64,000 bases of DNA from Nissolia schottii (GCA_003254905.1 QANU01005500.1:80554-144553); one strand, 5' to 3'; numbered from the stretch's first letter, positions 1 through 11,782 are shown. Program-made: numbers and translations. The notes: a model not told the origin generated them from the letters alone.

Positions 1-190
1 GAGCCTCATCAAGATCAGAAAACTTGATTGACCGTGACTTCTTCATTTTCTTCTTCATATCAGCACGCCTACTACTTTTGCCATCTTGGTTCTGAGAAGA
101 AGAAGAAAGCTTCATGCTTGCAAAGAGCTTTTCTGATTTAACATGATCGGCTTGGATACCTAGCTTGCTGGCAAACTTTCTTTGAACCAT
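1..190 (-). CDS. N-terminal part of a plant calmodulin-binding protein (PICBP-like), cut by the window edge
   Basis: Read on the minus strand from the ATG at 190-188, an open frame runs off the left edge after 63 codons. It begins MVQRKFASKLGIQADHVK and continues with a Ser-rich stretch and a basic block (MKKKMKKSRSIKFSDL). From memory, this opening (MVQRK..SKLGIQADHVK...KKKMKKSRSIK.SDL) is typical of the N-terminus of large plant calmodulin-binding proteins of the pathogen-induced CaM-binding protein group, whose C-terminal CaM-binding domain would lie outside the window. The ATG is chosen because the frame resembles that N-terminus; the longer minus-strand frame at 378-160 is in another phase and looks like 5' leader. 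Function is inferred from this short match only. Ca2+/calmodulin signalling is the family's expected role. Confidence 0.6.
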   Translation of the reverse strand, partial: MVQRKFASKLGIQADHVKSEKLFASMKLSSSSQNQDGKSSRRADMKKKMKKSRSIKFSDLDEA

Positions 191-1127
191 AGTCCAAGGA
201 AAACCCACAAGCTGAAGAAGTTGGGAAAATTCGGTTCCAGAAATTGGTTGATTTCCTTCTCTGGGCTTTCCTGGAGTTCAATCAAAGGAAGGAAAAGAAA
301 ACTTGTGGTATTTGTTTTTTTTCTTATGAGGAAGTTCACACAGGAAAGAAAGAGGAGGAAAGTCTTAAACCGAAACAAACCAAAGAGATTCTTGGTTTGG
401 TTTGCAGGTTGTTTAGTTTTCTACTTTTGTTTATTATTAACTCAACTGTGTGGTTCGGCAGATGATGAAATTTGAATATGGACTTTGATGCTGACTTGCA
501 CTAACAGGTGCTTTGTGGGGCCTATGCTTGAGCATTGTTCTAGAATTATTTTTTTTCCCCTTTTTATCTATGTCATTTGTATTCATTTTATTTGGAACAT
601 CATGTCAACTCACATGTACCATTATATTTTGAATGAGCTCTATTGTAATTTCATCCATATCTCATACAATGATAAATAAAATATAAGTTGACATAACCTC
701 TCATACAAAATAAGTACACATAACATTTTTTTTTCTTATTCTTACACATTGGAATAAGATATCTCCCTAAGCTAGTCTACATACCACTAAATGATTGGTG
801 CTATTTGTACATATTATTCTAACACCAAATAAATCTCTCCCATAAATATACATAAAACTTGATTAGATAACATTTTCTTTGAGGTTTATGGTGAGGCATT
901 CTTCTATCTAGGTTTCTCTGGGTTTTCAGCAATGTCTTTTCCTATGTTGCTTGTTTTTTTCTAGTGATTTGAGGTTCATTATAATGGTGAGTCTCGTCCA
1001 TGTTGGAATAATGAAATTGTTCCAAGCTACTTACCTAAAAAAAAAGAAGAAGATAATATTTCAATACTTATCCACACTTGCAATTATATAATAGAGAAAT
1101 GATAGTATAATAATCATAATGGACAAC
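191..1127. other. 5' leader/promoter side of the edge gene, then AT-rich spacer
   Basis: On the minus strand 191-480 is pyrimidine-rich and would be the 5' leader and promoter side of the edge gene. No convincing coding frame is seen on either strand. The rest is AT-rich with short A and T runs; an A9 run at 1036-1044 could be the tail of a small retroposon, but nothing else supports that. Confidence 0.5.
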
Positions 1128-1135
1128 CTTAAGAC

Positions 1136-1798
1136 TAGAGTTGTCAAAATGGGCTGAGCCAAATGGGCCCGTCCTATTAACTTGAAAAAACGAGCAAACT
1201 AGACTAAAAGGTAAGAATAAAAATGACAATGACCCAACTCAATCTAACCCGATTTAGCCTAATCTAAATTGGCCTAACCCGCTTTGAGTCGAGCTACCCA
1301 ACAACCCAAATACTTACTACATAGTTATACATTTATTCTAAAAAAATCTAACAAATGTCACTAAATAAATAAAAAATATGTAATACTTCATGAAAAAATT
1401 TACTCAAATGGTAAATTAAATGCAATGTTAACACCAAAAGGGGTGTGAATAATGTGGCCATGAGCCTCTTGTTAGGGTTCATTTGCCCTCATGGTACACT
1501 ACTTATTACGGAATGAATATTGAAATGATTTATCAAGAAAAAAATATGTCGATAAATACTTAAGTATGAATTAATTTTATTCGGACCATCGCATCATGAA
1601 CGATACGACATACTACAAAGGAGACTTTAAAAAACTGAGTTAATTAAGCTTGCGGGCTGACCCAAAAATGACCTGCCTAAAAATGGGCTACATTTTACTA
1701 GTCCAAAATTAATATGGTCCAATGTGGTTCAATCCGAAAATGGCTTAGGCGAAAGTGGCTTAGTCCAAATGGGAGGTTGAAACGTTTTAAAAGCTCTA
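1136..1798. mobile_element. Non-autonomous hAT element, 663 bp
   Basis: The element starts TAGAGTTGTCAAAATGGG and ends with the matching inverted terminus (...AAAGCTCTA). Flanks are CTTAAGAC (1128-1135) and ATTGAGAC (1799-1806), a 6/8 match as expected for an aged 8-bp hAT target duplication. The interior is full of GGGC/GGCCT/AACCCG words and has no transposase frame. Confidence 0.7.
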
Positions 1799-1806
1799 AT
1801 TGAGAC

Positions 1807-2939
1807 GATCACACTCATAAATGTATGGAATTCATCATGGTAAGACCCACCATAAACTCCTCATCTTTGTAAGGATAATTGTCTCAAAATTTTCTATTTT
1901 AATTATTACCTTTATATTACTCTATAATTCTATGTCTATATTTTGTCAACTGGATAATGTGTTTAAATAATATTTTACTTTTTAAACCATAATATATTTT
2001 TCGAATTGATTCCTTAAGTCATCTATCTTTAACTTCAAATCACTAAAGTAGTACCATCTTTAAGCTTGGGATAAGGAAAACCTTGTGCCCTTGTGTTGGT
2101 GACAGATGAGGACAATATACATTAGGCACTGGTTTTGGCATCCATTTGATCAATGAATATTTGACTCTATTAAGGAAACCTATCTGATTCAAGAAATAAT
2201 TACAATAGTTAACAATAACTATGTAACAGTAATGGTAGCTATTTCATTTTTTTAATACTATTGAACCAGTTTGACGTCTCGAACTGAGTAAACTATCATG
2301 CCACTCGAGACTAATAATGGTAGCTATTTTTATTTTGATGTGTGTTATTTAAACTCATTTTATGTTAGATATTGAACTGACTCACTTATCACATACCCCA
2401 CTCAATGAAATTTTACTCAATTATCACATACCACATATCACATACCAGTTTGACGTCTCGAACTGAGTAAACTATCATGCCACTCGAGACTAATAATGGT
2501 AGTTATTTTTATTTTGATGTGTGTTATTTAAACTCATTTTATGTTAGATATTGAACCGACTCACTTATCACATACCACTCAATGAAATTTTAATATGACA
2601 CACCTCATTAAATCTTATTCAGTGATAGATGATGAATGAGTCGACATGATGTTCCATTCAAAATGAATACAATAATATTTCTCTTTTTGTTTTTGTTAAC
2701 TAATGGTAGCTGATTTATTAAATAGAATGGATGGATAGCTACCAAGAGTATTCCATTAGGTAGTTAGGTAGTAGTTACTAGTGAGTGACATAGGGTTCGA
2801 CCTATCTTTAATTTGGAAAAACTGCAGCTGGAAGTTGATACATAAGTTAGCTCAATAAAAACAATTTCAAGAAGAGAAAGTCTTCAATGTTCATAAAATT
2901 GATTTTTTTTGGCTATAATATGTATTTCCTTATCAATGT
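1807..2939. other. Intergenic spacer with a tandem duplication
   Basis: AT-rich sequence without a coding frame. The only structure seen is the direct duplication at 2265-2592, listed separately. Confidence 0.5.
2265..2592. repeat. Two-copy tandem duplication, period 179 bp
   Basis: The unit beginning ACCAGTTTGACGTCTCGAAC at 2265 starts again at 2444 with only a few substitutions, including the internal ATGCCACTCGAGAC word. The second copy breaks off after CAATGAAATTTTA near 2592. Confidence 0.85.
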
Positions 2940-3239
2940 TGTTACAAAGTAAAGTAACATGATAGGATTTGAGATACCTGATCGATGCGTAGAGGATGGG
3001 AATAGGACACAGTTCGGTGGCTCTCCTTCCTCAGTGGCTCTGGTCTCTAGTCTGGCAGCTAGGTGGGTATCTACGAGCACTCTAATGCCCAAGTTAGTCA
3101 TTATTTTAGGTGAAGAGAGTTAGAGTTAGATTTATACCTTATGTCAAGAGATTATTTATATAAAGGAATGTGAGGTAGCTTTAGACCTTTACTTGGGCCC
3201 AATAGGCCTAAAATATGTGTATATGTATAGTCCATAACA
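2940..3239 (-). repeat. 3' LTR of the outer element
   Basis: This 300-bp copy aligns throughout with 13894-14189. On the minus strand it carries a TATA-like TTTATATAAAT and the TGTTATGGAC start. The polypurine tract lies immediately next to it at 3240-3254. Confidence 0.85.
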
Positions 3240-4791
3240 GTGCCCCCACTCGGGTTAAAGGCTTAAAGCCTTTGTCTCGAGGTCCTTGTTCATGCATTGA
3301 GACCTTTTGTTAGGCCTCTTGACTGGGTGACAAAGTGAAAACATGATGTCCTGTGTCGATTTGTTAAGGCTCCTTGAAAGCCTTTAATTTCTATTTTACT
3401 ATTGGAAGTTGGATTCTGAGTCCTTCGTGCCCCTAAGGCTAGAACAGGGGTTTTTGTGCCTTAGTTTTTCGAGGAGTTATCCAATGAGTTCGAACATAGT
3501 GTTCAATGCCTACACTTTCTGTAGATATGAGATCTTTTGAGGCCTTTGTTCTACTTGTGAGACCAGAATATAGGCGTTTGTGCCTCTAGCCTTGTCTTTT
3601 GTTAATATCAAATGTCGAAATGTTGGATGAATCACATTAGCATAACTTTCCCAATTCAAAGTCATGTTTTGTAATCTTCATGTTGACCCATATCTTGGGA
3701 ATGAATTGGTATGTCTTCTGTGGAAGCTACTACACTCGTGTCAGGGTGAAGTGCCTGTTAGGTTGAGCCATTTTTTCATGTTCCCTTCATAAGTTTAGAG
3801 GTGTTCTTCTTCTATTTTAAATTCCTTGAAATTCTCTGATTAAAGCTTTTGCATAGGGGAATTGGTGGACCATGTTATGATGCCTCCACTCAGGTTGAAG
3901 GCCTAAAGCCTTTGACCCGAGTTATGAGTTTGTGACTAATTTGTTTCATTTGGCTTGTGATATCAGAACACAAGTATGCCTTTGTCCTTCCTTAGCCAAA
4001 AGTCCATCCCTTGTTATGTGGTCTTTCCAGTATTAAAGTGTTTAACTTGAGCATCTTTTTCATGCCGTTGCCTTTGATACAACGTGACCTTGTCGTGTCA
4101 GAGCATTTTATTCAGGTTTTGTGTTCAACCTAGTTATGTATGGTCACTTTTTTAGCACATCTTATCTGATATCATAAGCTTGTTGAAATTTTGAATGGGG
4201 TATGCCCTGTAACACCCATTCTAAGCACTGCCTTGGAATACCTTCTGCCCAGTTTAGCAGTATTATTGATCATGTATCCATCAAATCTACATGTCAATCT
4301 CTGCAACTTGCCACCACGTGCCACCTGGTGGCCACGTGGCAACAAGAAACGTTTTCCCTAGGGACACATGGCCATTCGACCATGTGTGTGTCATCATCCT
4401 CCTTCTCTCACCCATCTCCATTAAGTTATTATCTCATTTAACCAAAAATACTCATAGAAAATACAAGTCCACTCTACTTCTTTCCTCTCACTTTCTTTAC
4501 TTCCAATTTATTTTATTCCTTTGATTCGATTTCTATAAAACACCTCATAGTCAAGGCCACATGTGGCAACACATAGCATGCCATGTGTTTCGTCCATAAG
4601 AACTTTCTAGCACCCCATGTATATCTTGCATGTCCTTTGTCTTTATTCCTAAGCTTTCATTCATTAGAAACATGAGCCTAAAACTTAGAGAATTCTCCAA
4701 GCAATTCAATGTTCCATCAGAAAGCATATGAAAACTATTTGTTAAAAGAGAATAAAATTTTCTTCCAAAACACTCCATATTCCCTTGGTTT
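3240..4791 (-). other. Non-coding internal DNA of the outer element
   Basis: The stretch contains repeated words such as CCCCCACTCGGGTT.AAGGC and AAAGCCTTTG.C.CGAG (near 3245 and 3885). It has no protein domain in any frame. A TGTAACACCC start at 4210 resembles the termini of the LTR-A family and may mark another truncated insertion, but no matching end is found. Confidence 0.45.
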
Positions 4792-4945
4792 TGAAACACC
4801 CTAGCTAGATGGCTCACGCTTAAGTTATAACCGATATCGGCTAAGTGGTTGTCCTTTAGGGTGTGAACTCTTCTTTGTTCACTAGTATCTTTAAAATCAG
4901 GGTTTACTAAAATAGGGGCTGATTTAAAACTTTTTGCTCAATTAC
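4792..4945 (-). repeat. Fragment of an LTR-A 3' end, inverted
   Basis: TGAAACACCCTAGCTAG followed by GCTTAAG is the reverse complement of the LTR-A terminus (CTTAAG...GTTAGCTAGGGTGTTTCA) seen at 8732 and 13205. Only about 150 bp can be tied to the family. Confidence 0.45.
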
Positions 4946-6029
4946 TGGTGCTAGGAAATTAGAAGCCACGTGTGTAGGTGTTAAATGCCCAAAATACGCA
5001 ATTTTCATCATTTAAAAAGGCATTTAATTGCTTAGGTTTTAAACAATCATCTAACTTAAACTCCCATTTTTGTAGGTTTCTAATATATTTTGAAAATAGA
5101 TGCAAGCAGAAATAATTAAGAAGAATCCCATGAAGAATGGAGAAAAAGGCAAAATAGGAAAAAGAGCTTAAAGGAGCAAATAGGCGTGAAGACCGCTCAG
5201 CGGTAAAGCATGTCCGCTCAGCGCACTAGAGACAAAGCACCGCTCAGTGGTGCGCCCTTGGCCGCTCAGCGGATGGACGTCGATAGTCACTTGTACCGGC
5301 GCATTTAATGTTCCAGGCTGGCGCCAGGTTGGATGGCGGCGCCGCCCTGAAAAAGCTGCCGGAGCATTTATTACTCTGCGTAAAAAGTACAACCGCTCAG
5401 CGATGAAGTCACCGCCGCTCAGTGATATAGCTCAAATCGCTCAGCGGAGCCATCAAAACCGCTGAGCAATGGACCCAAAATCTGCCTATAAATAGAGGAG
5501 GCCATGCCCATTCGAAAGTAATCATCCAACATCTCCTCTTCCACCCCAAATTCCATTCTTTCACATTTTCCATTGTAGTTTTTAGTTTAGGTTAGGTTAG
5601 GAACAAAGACGAGGCTTGTGAAGGAGCCGGAGATCGAGGAAGCTCGGCGAAGCCATGGCCATGATAGCGTGAGTACGTGTCATGGTAAATGCCTAAACCT
5701 TGCCTCCGAGATACTCTTGTAAGATGGATTCCTAATCCTCTTTTTGTTGGGATTTTGGTCATTATTGTAGTTTGCTTGTATCCATGTAACTTTTGCATAT
5801 GAATCTATCTATTTCTTATGATTAGCTTGAATGGTTTTATGCTTAATGGTAGTTTTTGTTTAGTGTTTTGATCTTGGCTTGAGACTTAGTTGTATGAACG
5901 AGAGTTATATTAATTAAGTTGTAAACCAAGTTAAGATCAATCCGCTATGCTAAGCTAGATTCAAGACTTGAACATTGGCACGAATAGTTACAATTAGTAA
6001 AGTCAGATCTAAATCATTACATCTAACCT
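4946..6029 (+). repeat. First half of an interrupted LTR with a TATA box and a CCGCTCAGCGG array
   Basis: An LTR-like block whose U3 carries eight copies or near-copies of CCGCTCAGCGG (5195-5470). It is followed at once by TATAAATAG at 5487-5495 and a pyrimidine-rich start region. Text of the same character resumes at 13206-13558, after the LTR-A insertion. The left edge (near TGGTGCTAGG, 4946) is a guess. Confidence 0.5.
5195..5470. repeat. Dispersed array of the palindromic word CCGCTCAGCGG
   Basis: Eight occurrences at irregular spacing. Two are perfect (5195, 5260 areas) and the others differ by one to three bases. The word is CCGCT + C + AGCGG, so its arms are perfectly complementary. 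Confidence 0.8.
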
Positions 6030-6534
6030 TGTNATCCACCAACATCCTTTGCCTTTCATCACCATAAATCACTTCCAAACCTATCAAAGAGACAAGCAAG
6101 AGTACAAGGCTAGGAGTTCTCTTCACTTGGAAGAAAGGAAACCAAGTCCCATAACCCTAACCCTCCATATTCTAAGCTTTCATCCTTTCTTGACAAAGAA
6201 GCTTTCAAGCAAGCAATCAAGCCTCAAGTTCATCTTTTCCATCATCCAACAAGCTCTTTAGGAAGTGGGTAACTCTAGTTCCTCACCTCTTGATGGTGGA
6301 TGGGTTTGTATGTGTTTATATGATTATGTGCCTATGTATGTGATTTAGTGATTTTATGATGAAATATGTTAGAAATGATGCTAAGTTTAGGAAGATGATT
6401 CTGAAGGGTCTTGTGACCTGGATTAGATAGGATTATGATGTGTGAAATATGTGTTAAACTCAAGTAGGGTTCCATGGGAGCAAAGGAGGAAGAGGATGGA
6501 AAATGATGCATTCGGTTTTTCAGTTTCGCCCAGT

Positions 6535-6815
6535 GACCGCTGAGCGGCCTCTGGTGCCGCTGAGCGGACCACGTGAACTCCAGAGCGCTGAGCGGGAGGC
6601 GGTTACCGCTGAGCCGTCTGTAGGCCACGTAGAAAGTCTGAGAAGATATTTTCTTAAAGGATAAGGGTCGGTGGAGATATTTTAAAAGTTGTCAGACCGC
6701 TGAGCGAAGGGATTCTTACCGCTGAGCGATAAGGATCCTGCCGCTGAGCGAAGCTGTATTCAGCGCTGAACGCTATAGCCCAAACCGCTGAGCGGACAGC
6801 AGTTTCTGCTGAGCG
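6535..6815. repeat. Dispersed array of CCGCTGAGCGG inside LTR-A copy 1
   Basis: About ten occurrences or near-occurrences of CCGCTGAGCGG (for example near 6536, 6557, 6607, 6695, 6719, 6739, 6785). This is the reverse complement of the word at 5195-5470. The array lies at roughly the position where LTR-A copy 2 has its ATTCGAATGAA array. Confidence 0.8.
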
Positions 6816-7075
6816 GCTTGAGACCAGAATGTTTTATGGAACTCCTCTTGAGGCACATAATCTGCTGTTTGATGCCGTAGATATGATTGATAACTGAAAT
6901 ATATGTAATTCATGCTGTATGTGAATGTAAGTGAACATGTGAAGTATATGCTGTAGATGAATCTGTAAACGATGTGTAGTATAAGAGGAAATCTGTAGCT
7001 CTTCATGCATTCATGCTGAACCAAGTCAAAGAATTAGACATAAATCTGAGATAAATAAAGATTCTGAAATGAACC

Positions 7076-7300
7076 ATAGGGAACAAGTATGCCATGCTGC
7101 AGGTACAAGTATGCTATGCTGCAGGTACCCAAAATGTTGAATATGCTGAAAAGGGCCAGTGCCCAACGCTGCTGAAAAGGCTAAATGCCATATGCTGAAA
7201 ATGGCCAATGCCCAATGCTGCTGAAAAGGCTAAATGCCTCATGCTGAAAGGGCTAAATGCCCAATACTGAAAAGGCTATATGCCACATGCTGAAAAGGCT
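7076..7300. repeat. Degenerate minisatellite based on ATGCTGAAAAGGCTAAATGCC
   Basis: About nine tandem copies of a ~21-bp unit (ATGCTGAAAAGGCTAAATGC with variants), preceded by two copies of CAAGTATGC.ATGCTGCAGGTA. It lies inside LTR-A copy 1. Confidence 0.75.
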
Positions 7301-7609
7301 GTGCTCACGTGAGCCAACCATGATCCCACTTCAGGAGGTCTAGGCATCCTGAATGTGGAAGCCCGCCACAGGTAGTGTCTCGATGGCATACCTGGAGGTG
7401 TGCGGTTACCACGCCTATGCATTGTTGAAAGGGGGCAAGCTTAGGTGGGGGTACAATATCTGCCCACTATCGAGGGGTCCCATGGGGGCACACGGCAGGT
7501 GGAAGCCCATCACAGGAAGGTCCAGACAGTGTCGGCCTACACTGAGGGTGCGAGGTTATTCCGTCATACTAGTGTCAACAGAGGACATTACTATGGTGGG
7601 AATAACACT

Positions 7610-7830
7610 TATTCTGTTATGCTGTTATGCTGTTATGCTGTATGCTGTCACATTCTGCCCGGCACACGTATATTCTGTGGCATGTTTATTATGCTGATTC
7701 TGTCATATTTCTGCTGATGATTATGCTGATTCTGTCATATTTCTGCTGATGACTATGTTAGGCACACTCTGATATTTATTCTGCTGATTCTGTCATGTTT
7801 ATGCTGAAACTTATGTTGAAACACATTCTG
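7610..7830. repeat. ATGCTG/CTGATT-based short tandem repeats in LTR-A copy 1
   Basis: TTATGCTG is repeated at 7618-7645. A ~38-bp unit (ATGCTGATTCTGTCATATTT...) is then repeated around 7690-7752, with weaker copies after it. Confidence 0.65.
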
Positions 7831-8732
7831 ATGATTCTGTGATGTGTATTCCGATCACTCTGTCGTGCATACTCTGATGATTGTGTTATGCTAGATTGAA
7901 TTCTGAATGTATTCTATGATGTATTCTGATTATTCCGGATGTATATTTCTGCTGCTATGCCGTACTGTCAAGAGCACGCTTGAGACGACTATGTATATCC
8001 ACGACATGCTAATCAGCACGAGAACGTAGTAAGCAAGAATAGTTCCCCTGTCACCTAATAATGCCGATAAATCCGTTCAGATAGGCCAGAAAATAAATGG
8101 TAGGCTGTTTAGTATGTATGTTCACTTAGAGATCTCTGAGCGGCCTGAAGTCCGACATAATCTGATACGAGACTCAGGAACTAAAGTTACTTCCACTGAG
8201 AACCTACCATTCTCATCCCCACTGTTTTATGACTTCAGGTACCGAAGATGCTTCATATTTTGTGAATGCTGTTAAGCCGCCGCAGCACCATGAGCGGCCA
8301 TGATAGTAGATGGACTTAGAGAGCTGGATGCCAGGATTTTTGCCAAAGGCCTACTGAGTAGTATTCCAGTAGCCCTTGTAGTTTGATGTTATATATTTCG
8401 GATTCTGTAGATGATATTTCAGTTTATGTACATGTTATGTGTAGCTTACTTATTGTATATACAACTATGTGACAGATATGATAGACCACATGAATGTATA
8501 ATAAATGCTTTATTAATATACTGTTATACGCTTTGTTATATTGTTCTGTCTGACGCATGGCTCTATTTTAGTATTTATCCAATGTAAATGAAAAGGTTTA
8601 AAATTGGTCCTTACTTTCTTAAGCAACTATTTTCGAAAGATAACTATGGACTAAAGTATTCCGACCGAGTAGACAACAACCTAGTGAACATTGTTTACTA
8701 CGTACGGGTAAACAGTTAGCTAGGGTGTTTCA

Positions 8733-8746
8733 TTTGGTATCAGAGC
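8733..8746 (+). other. Primer-binding site (tRNA-Met type) of the LTR-A element
   Basis: TTTGGTATCAGAGC directly follows the LTR terminus; TGGTATCAGAGC is the classic plant initiator tRNA-Met complement. Confidence 0.8.
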
Positions 8747-9407
8747 ATTGTTTACTACGAACGTTTATGAAAACTATCTTGGGCCCATAGTTGTAACAAA
8801 CATTGATTTGACTGATTTATGATGTATGTGAAACATTGCATATAGTATGTGTATGATACAATGCATCATGAGGCAGGGTTGTCACGTAAGGGTTTGGAAA
8901 ACCTTAGACAACTAGAAGTTAATCACCTAATGCTTGAAGATCATAACTAAACACTAGGGAATAAGTGACGTAGTTATATGATAGGATGTTCCTTTCTTGG
9001 CACGTCTACGGACAAGCCCCTCACCAGTCCCAAAAGGGTGGATTGGTCAATGATAAGAAATGAAAAGAAAGAATGAATGAAAGGAATGAAAGAAAAGAAA
9101 AGATGCATGTGCAAGGGTGACGTCGCGCCTATGAGATGATGATGATGTAATGATGATGATGTATGAGTCTCCGCTCGCATTGCATCACAAGACCAACCGC
9201 TCGCCATCCCACCAGGTGGATGGTTATCTCTATTGACGGTCGATAGGCGAAACATTAGTTATCCATGGTGGTTTGCAACCACTCAGGTTATAGCGCTGCC
9301 TAGTCAACATCGATATGAGGCAGAAGCAGGTTGTAAATGTTGGCCGCATCTACAAGGATGGAAGGACTCGGTGCGACCCTGGTCCATTAGTTAGCTGGGA
9401 GCCAACG
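8747..9407 (+). repeat. Remnant of LTR-A internal region and 5' part of LTR-A copy 3
   Basis: About 100 bp after the PBS the sequence becomes LTR body: 8868-9050 aligns with 10650-10838 (ATCACCTAATGC; GACAAGCCCCTCACCAGT). The coding interior of this element is therefore deleted. The body continues after the solo LTR at 12266. Confidence 0.55.
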
Positions 9408-10344
9408 CATCCTGTAACATCCCGTGCTTCTACGAACCGGTAACTTTTCCGTTTTGCAGCAAGAACGGCCGGGAAACGCCAAGGAAGCGAGGGGAGAAGA
9501 GTTAAACCTCCGAAACCATGGGAAATTCAAGGAACCGGGTTAGGTTTAGCTGTTGCATAATTTTCGGGAGCCGCTGGACGAGTTTCGATGCAACCAAAAA
9601 TTTTTCGGATACAGAAAAAGGCCCGTGGGATTTTCTTGGTTCAGCAAGGAGGTCCTTGAGAAAACTGTTCCGGACTGAAGGGAAAAATAAATGGGTCACA
9701 ACGGTGTGTCCGGAATATTTTTAGGGCAACCAGGAGCAAGACTTTTCGAGCAAAACGCATTCGAGCGAAAACGGAGCTAGACAGGGGAAGGTAGCTTCTG
9801 AGGGAAGCTAATTAATAAATAATAAATAAATATATAATAATAATAATAAAAGAAGCGGAAGCAAAGCTTCAGCAAAACAAATAATAAGAAAGAAAGAAAA
9901 GGAAAAAGGAAAAATAAATAAAGTTACTGTGTACGGTTATAAATAACCACGTAACTTTCATAAAATTACATTTACCTTCAGACGTTTTCATAAACGTCCG
10001 CCTCGTTCTGACACATCTAGGGCTCATGCCTGAGTCTCCAAAAAATAGCCGGAGCACGCCATCGTGAAGAGGAAAATCTCCCCTTCAAGGTCACCGAATC
10101 GGAATCTCGATCGGAGGTGGGTAATCCTAAGCCCACTATCTATGTGGATTAATTTTTAAATGTATATGTGTTTATTTGTATATCTGACTGTAGATCTGAT
10201 TAGTAGTATTTTGGGGGGATATTGGTTAAAAAAGGTTTTGTGAAATATTGAGAAATGAAACGCATAATTGTACTAATTGGAACCCTAGGAACAGTGGAAA
10301 TTGAGAACTGGAGTCTCGGGGAGGCGATTTTTTAAGCAATCATT

Positions 10345-10572
10345 CGAATACGCAAGGAATTCAGTCGAATGAAAGCCAAAATGAGCTTTCCTTCGAATGA
10401 ATTCCACTTCAGTCGAATGAAGGCGAATTTTTAGGATTTCAATCGAATGAATCCCCTAGTATTCGAATGAAAGAATGCCGAGGGAATTCAGTCGAATGAA
10501 AACCTATTCCAATCGAATGAAAGAGCTTCGAGGGATTTCATTCGAATGCCCATCCAAGTATTCAAATGAAAC
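10345..10572. repeat. Dispersed array of (A/C)TTCGAATGAA inside the solo LTR
   Basis: Ten copies or near-copies of A(T/G)TCGAATGAA at spacings of about 15-35 bp, several centred on the palindrome TTCGAA. The array occupies the U3-like part of the LTR. Confidence 0.8.
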
Positions 10573-11317
10573 CTGGCAGACTTGAGACTTTAGTGGTTCC
10601 AAGGGATCCAATGGGCACATACTCGTCCATTATTGTGTAATACAACATGCATCATGAGGAATGGGTTGTGTATAGGTGTTAGGGCAGCCCTAGAGAATTA
10701 GAGGTCAATCACCTAATGCATAAAGATAATAACAGAGCTTAGGGAATACTTATATAGTTATATGTTAGGAAGCCCTCTCTTGGCAAAGTCTTATAGACAA
10801 GCCCCTCACCAGTTCACAAAGTTGGATTGGTCGATGTGTTACCTTGCCATCCTTACAAGTTTGGATTGGTTAACGAATCAGTCGCCCCAGGGTGGATTGG
10901 TTCGAAGAGGTTAATGACACCGGAAGGTAGAGGATGGATAGAAAAGGCGGAAGTAGAGGAAAAAGCGCTAACCCGGCAAGCCGGTACGCGTAAGGAGNTG
11001 TTATTGGATTGTGTAATATGTAACGTCAAGGGGACGACCCGAGACGATTAGTACTTTGATAATTAAAATATAAGGTTCATAAGCACGTAGCCTTAGTAAA
11101 AAAGACTAGTTCCCTATTCACCTAGCTAAATTAGATAAAGCTGTTCAGGGTTTTAGCAAAAGATAATAATCAGTAGGGTATGTAGTATGCATGCTCACTT
11201 AGAAATCCCCTGAATGGCCTGGAGGATACTCGAGTAAATGAACCAGTAGTAGCCTTGGAAACCCACTGAGGACCTAGAGTTCTCACCCCCACTCGATTAT
11301 GGATCCACCTTGCAGCC

Positions 11318-11782
11318 ATGACTTCGCCACCGGTCAAGGATGTTTGGTTATTTACGCGCACCCGTATGCGCAATTACTGCACGGATACTCTCCTGGAGAC
11401 AAGTACCTTCGCACCTGCACGCCTACCCGACGAATCGTTCTCCCAGGCAAAGGCTCGGAGCCCAGGTACATCGCCGCTGAACCCCATTTGGGTTGACGAG
11501 CGTCCAAGGAGTAGCAACAAGGATCCGATTCGCCTTAACGGCGATGAGGAGATGCCTCCCTCAGAGCCAGAGCAGACTCCTACACTAGCCCCGGCGCCAG
11601 TGACAGACCCAGGTGCGTCCACCCCGACAGTTCGAGCTCGAGGTTGCAGGACCACTGCCCGGAAGAGGATACTGTCCGCTCGGCCACATCGCTTTGTCCC
11701 ACGCGGCTTCTCGGCGGTGACGGACCTGAGCAATGAGGAGGAGGAGGAGCCCCTGAAGGAGCGCTTAGGAGACTCTGAGTAG
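11318..11782 (+). CDS. Hypothetical 154-codon frame inside the solo LTR-A
   Basis: The frame opens at MTSPPVKDVWLF and closes after an acidic stretch (NEEEEEPLKERLGDSE). It is markedly GC-rich compared with the AT-rich surroundings. The middle is rich in Pro/Thr/Ser (EPEQTPTLAPAPVTDP) and is followed by an Arg-rich stretch (RARGCRTTARKR), giving a low-complexity protein. An antisense frame of similar length (11832-11374) overlaps it, so the openness may reflect base composition only. I do not recognise the product. It could be a captured exon or a chance frame. Confidence 0.2.
   Translation: MTSPPVKDVWLFTRTRMRNYCTDTLLETSTFAPARLPDESFSQAKARSPGTSPLNPIWVDERPRSSNKDPIRLNGDEEMPPSEPEQTPTLAPAPVTDPGASTPTVRARGCRTTARKRILSARPHRFVPRGFSAVTDLSNEEEEEPLKERLGDSE

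Larger units (their letters stand above)
6030..8732 (+). repeat. LTR-A copy 1 (5' LTR), about 2.7 kb
   Basis: It ends ...AGTTAGCTAGGGTGTTTCA at 8732, immediately followed by a tRNA-Met type primer-binding site, so it is a 5' LTR. Its last 700 bp align with 11095-11305 and 12510-13205 (block CACTTAGAGATCTCTGAGCGG; CCACTGAG...TTCTCA.CCCCACT). The start is placed at TGTNATCC because that gives a length close to the 2848 bp of the well-bounded copy at 9413-12260; no target duplication supports this edge. Confidence 0.6.

Noticed and set aside
182-475. 97-codon plus-strand frame opposite the edge gene
   Set aside because: Lies in the presumed 5' leader of the minus-strand gene; Lys/Phe-rich translation with no motif.
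4210-4860. TGTAACACCC as the start of a further LTR-A copy
   Set aside because: Only the first bases agree; the following sequence does not align with LTR-A and no end or target duplication is found.
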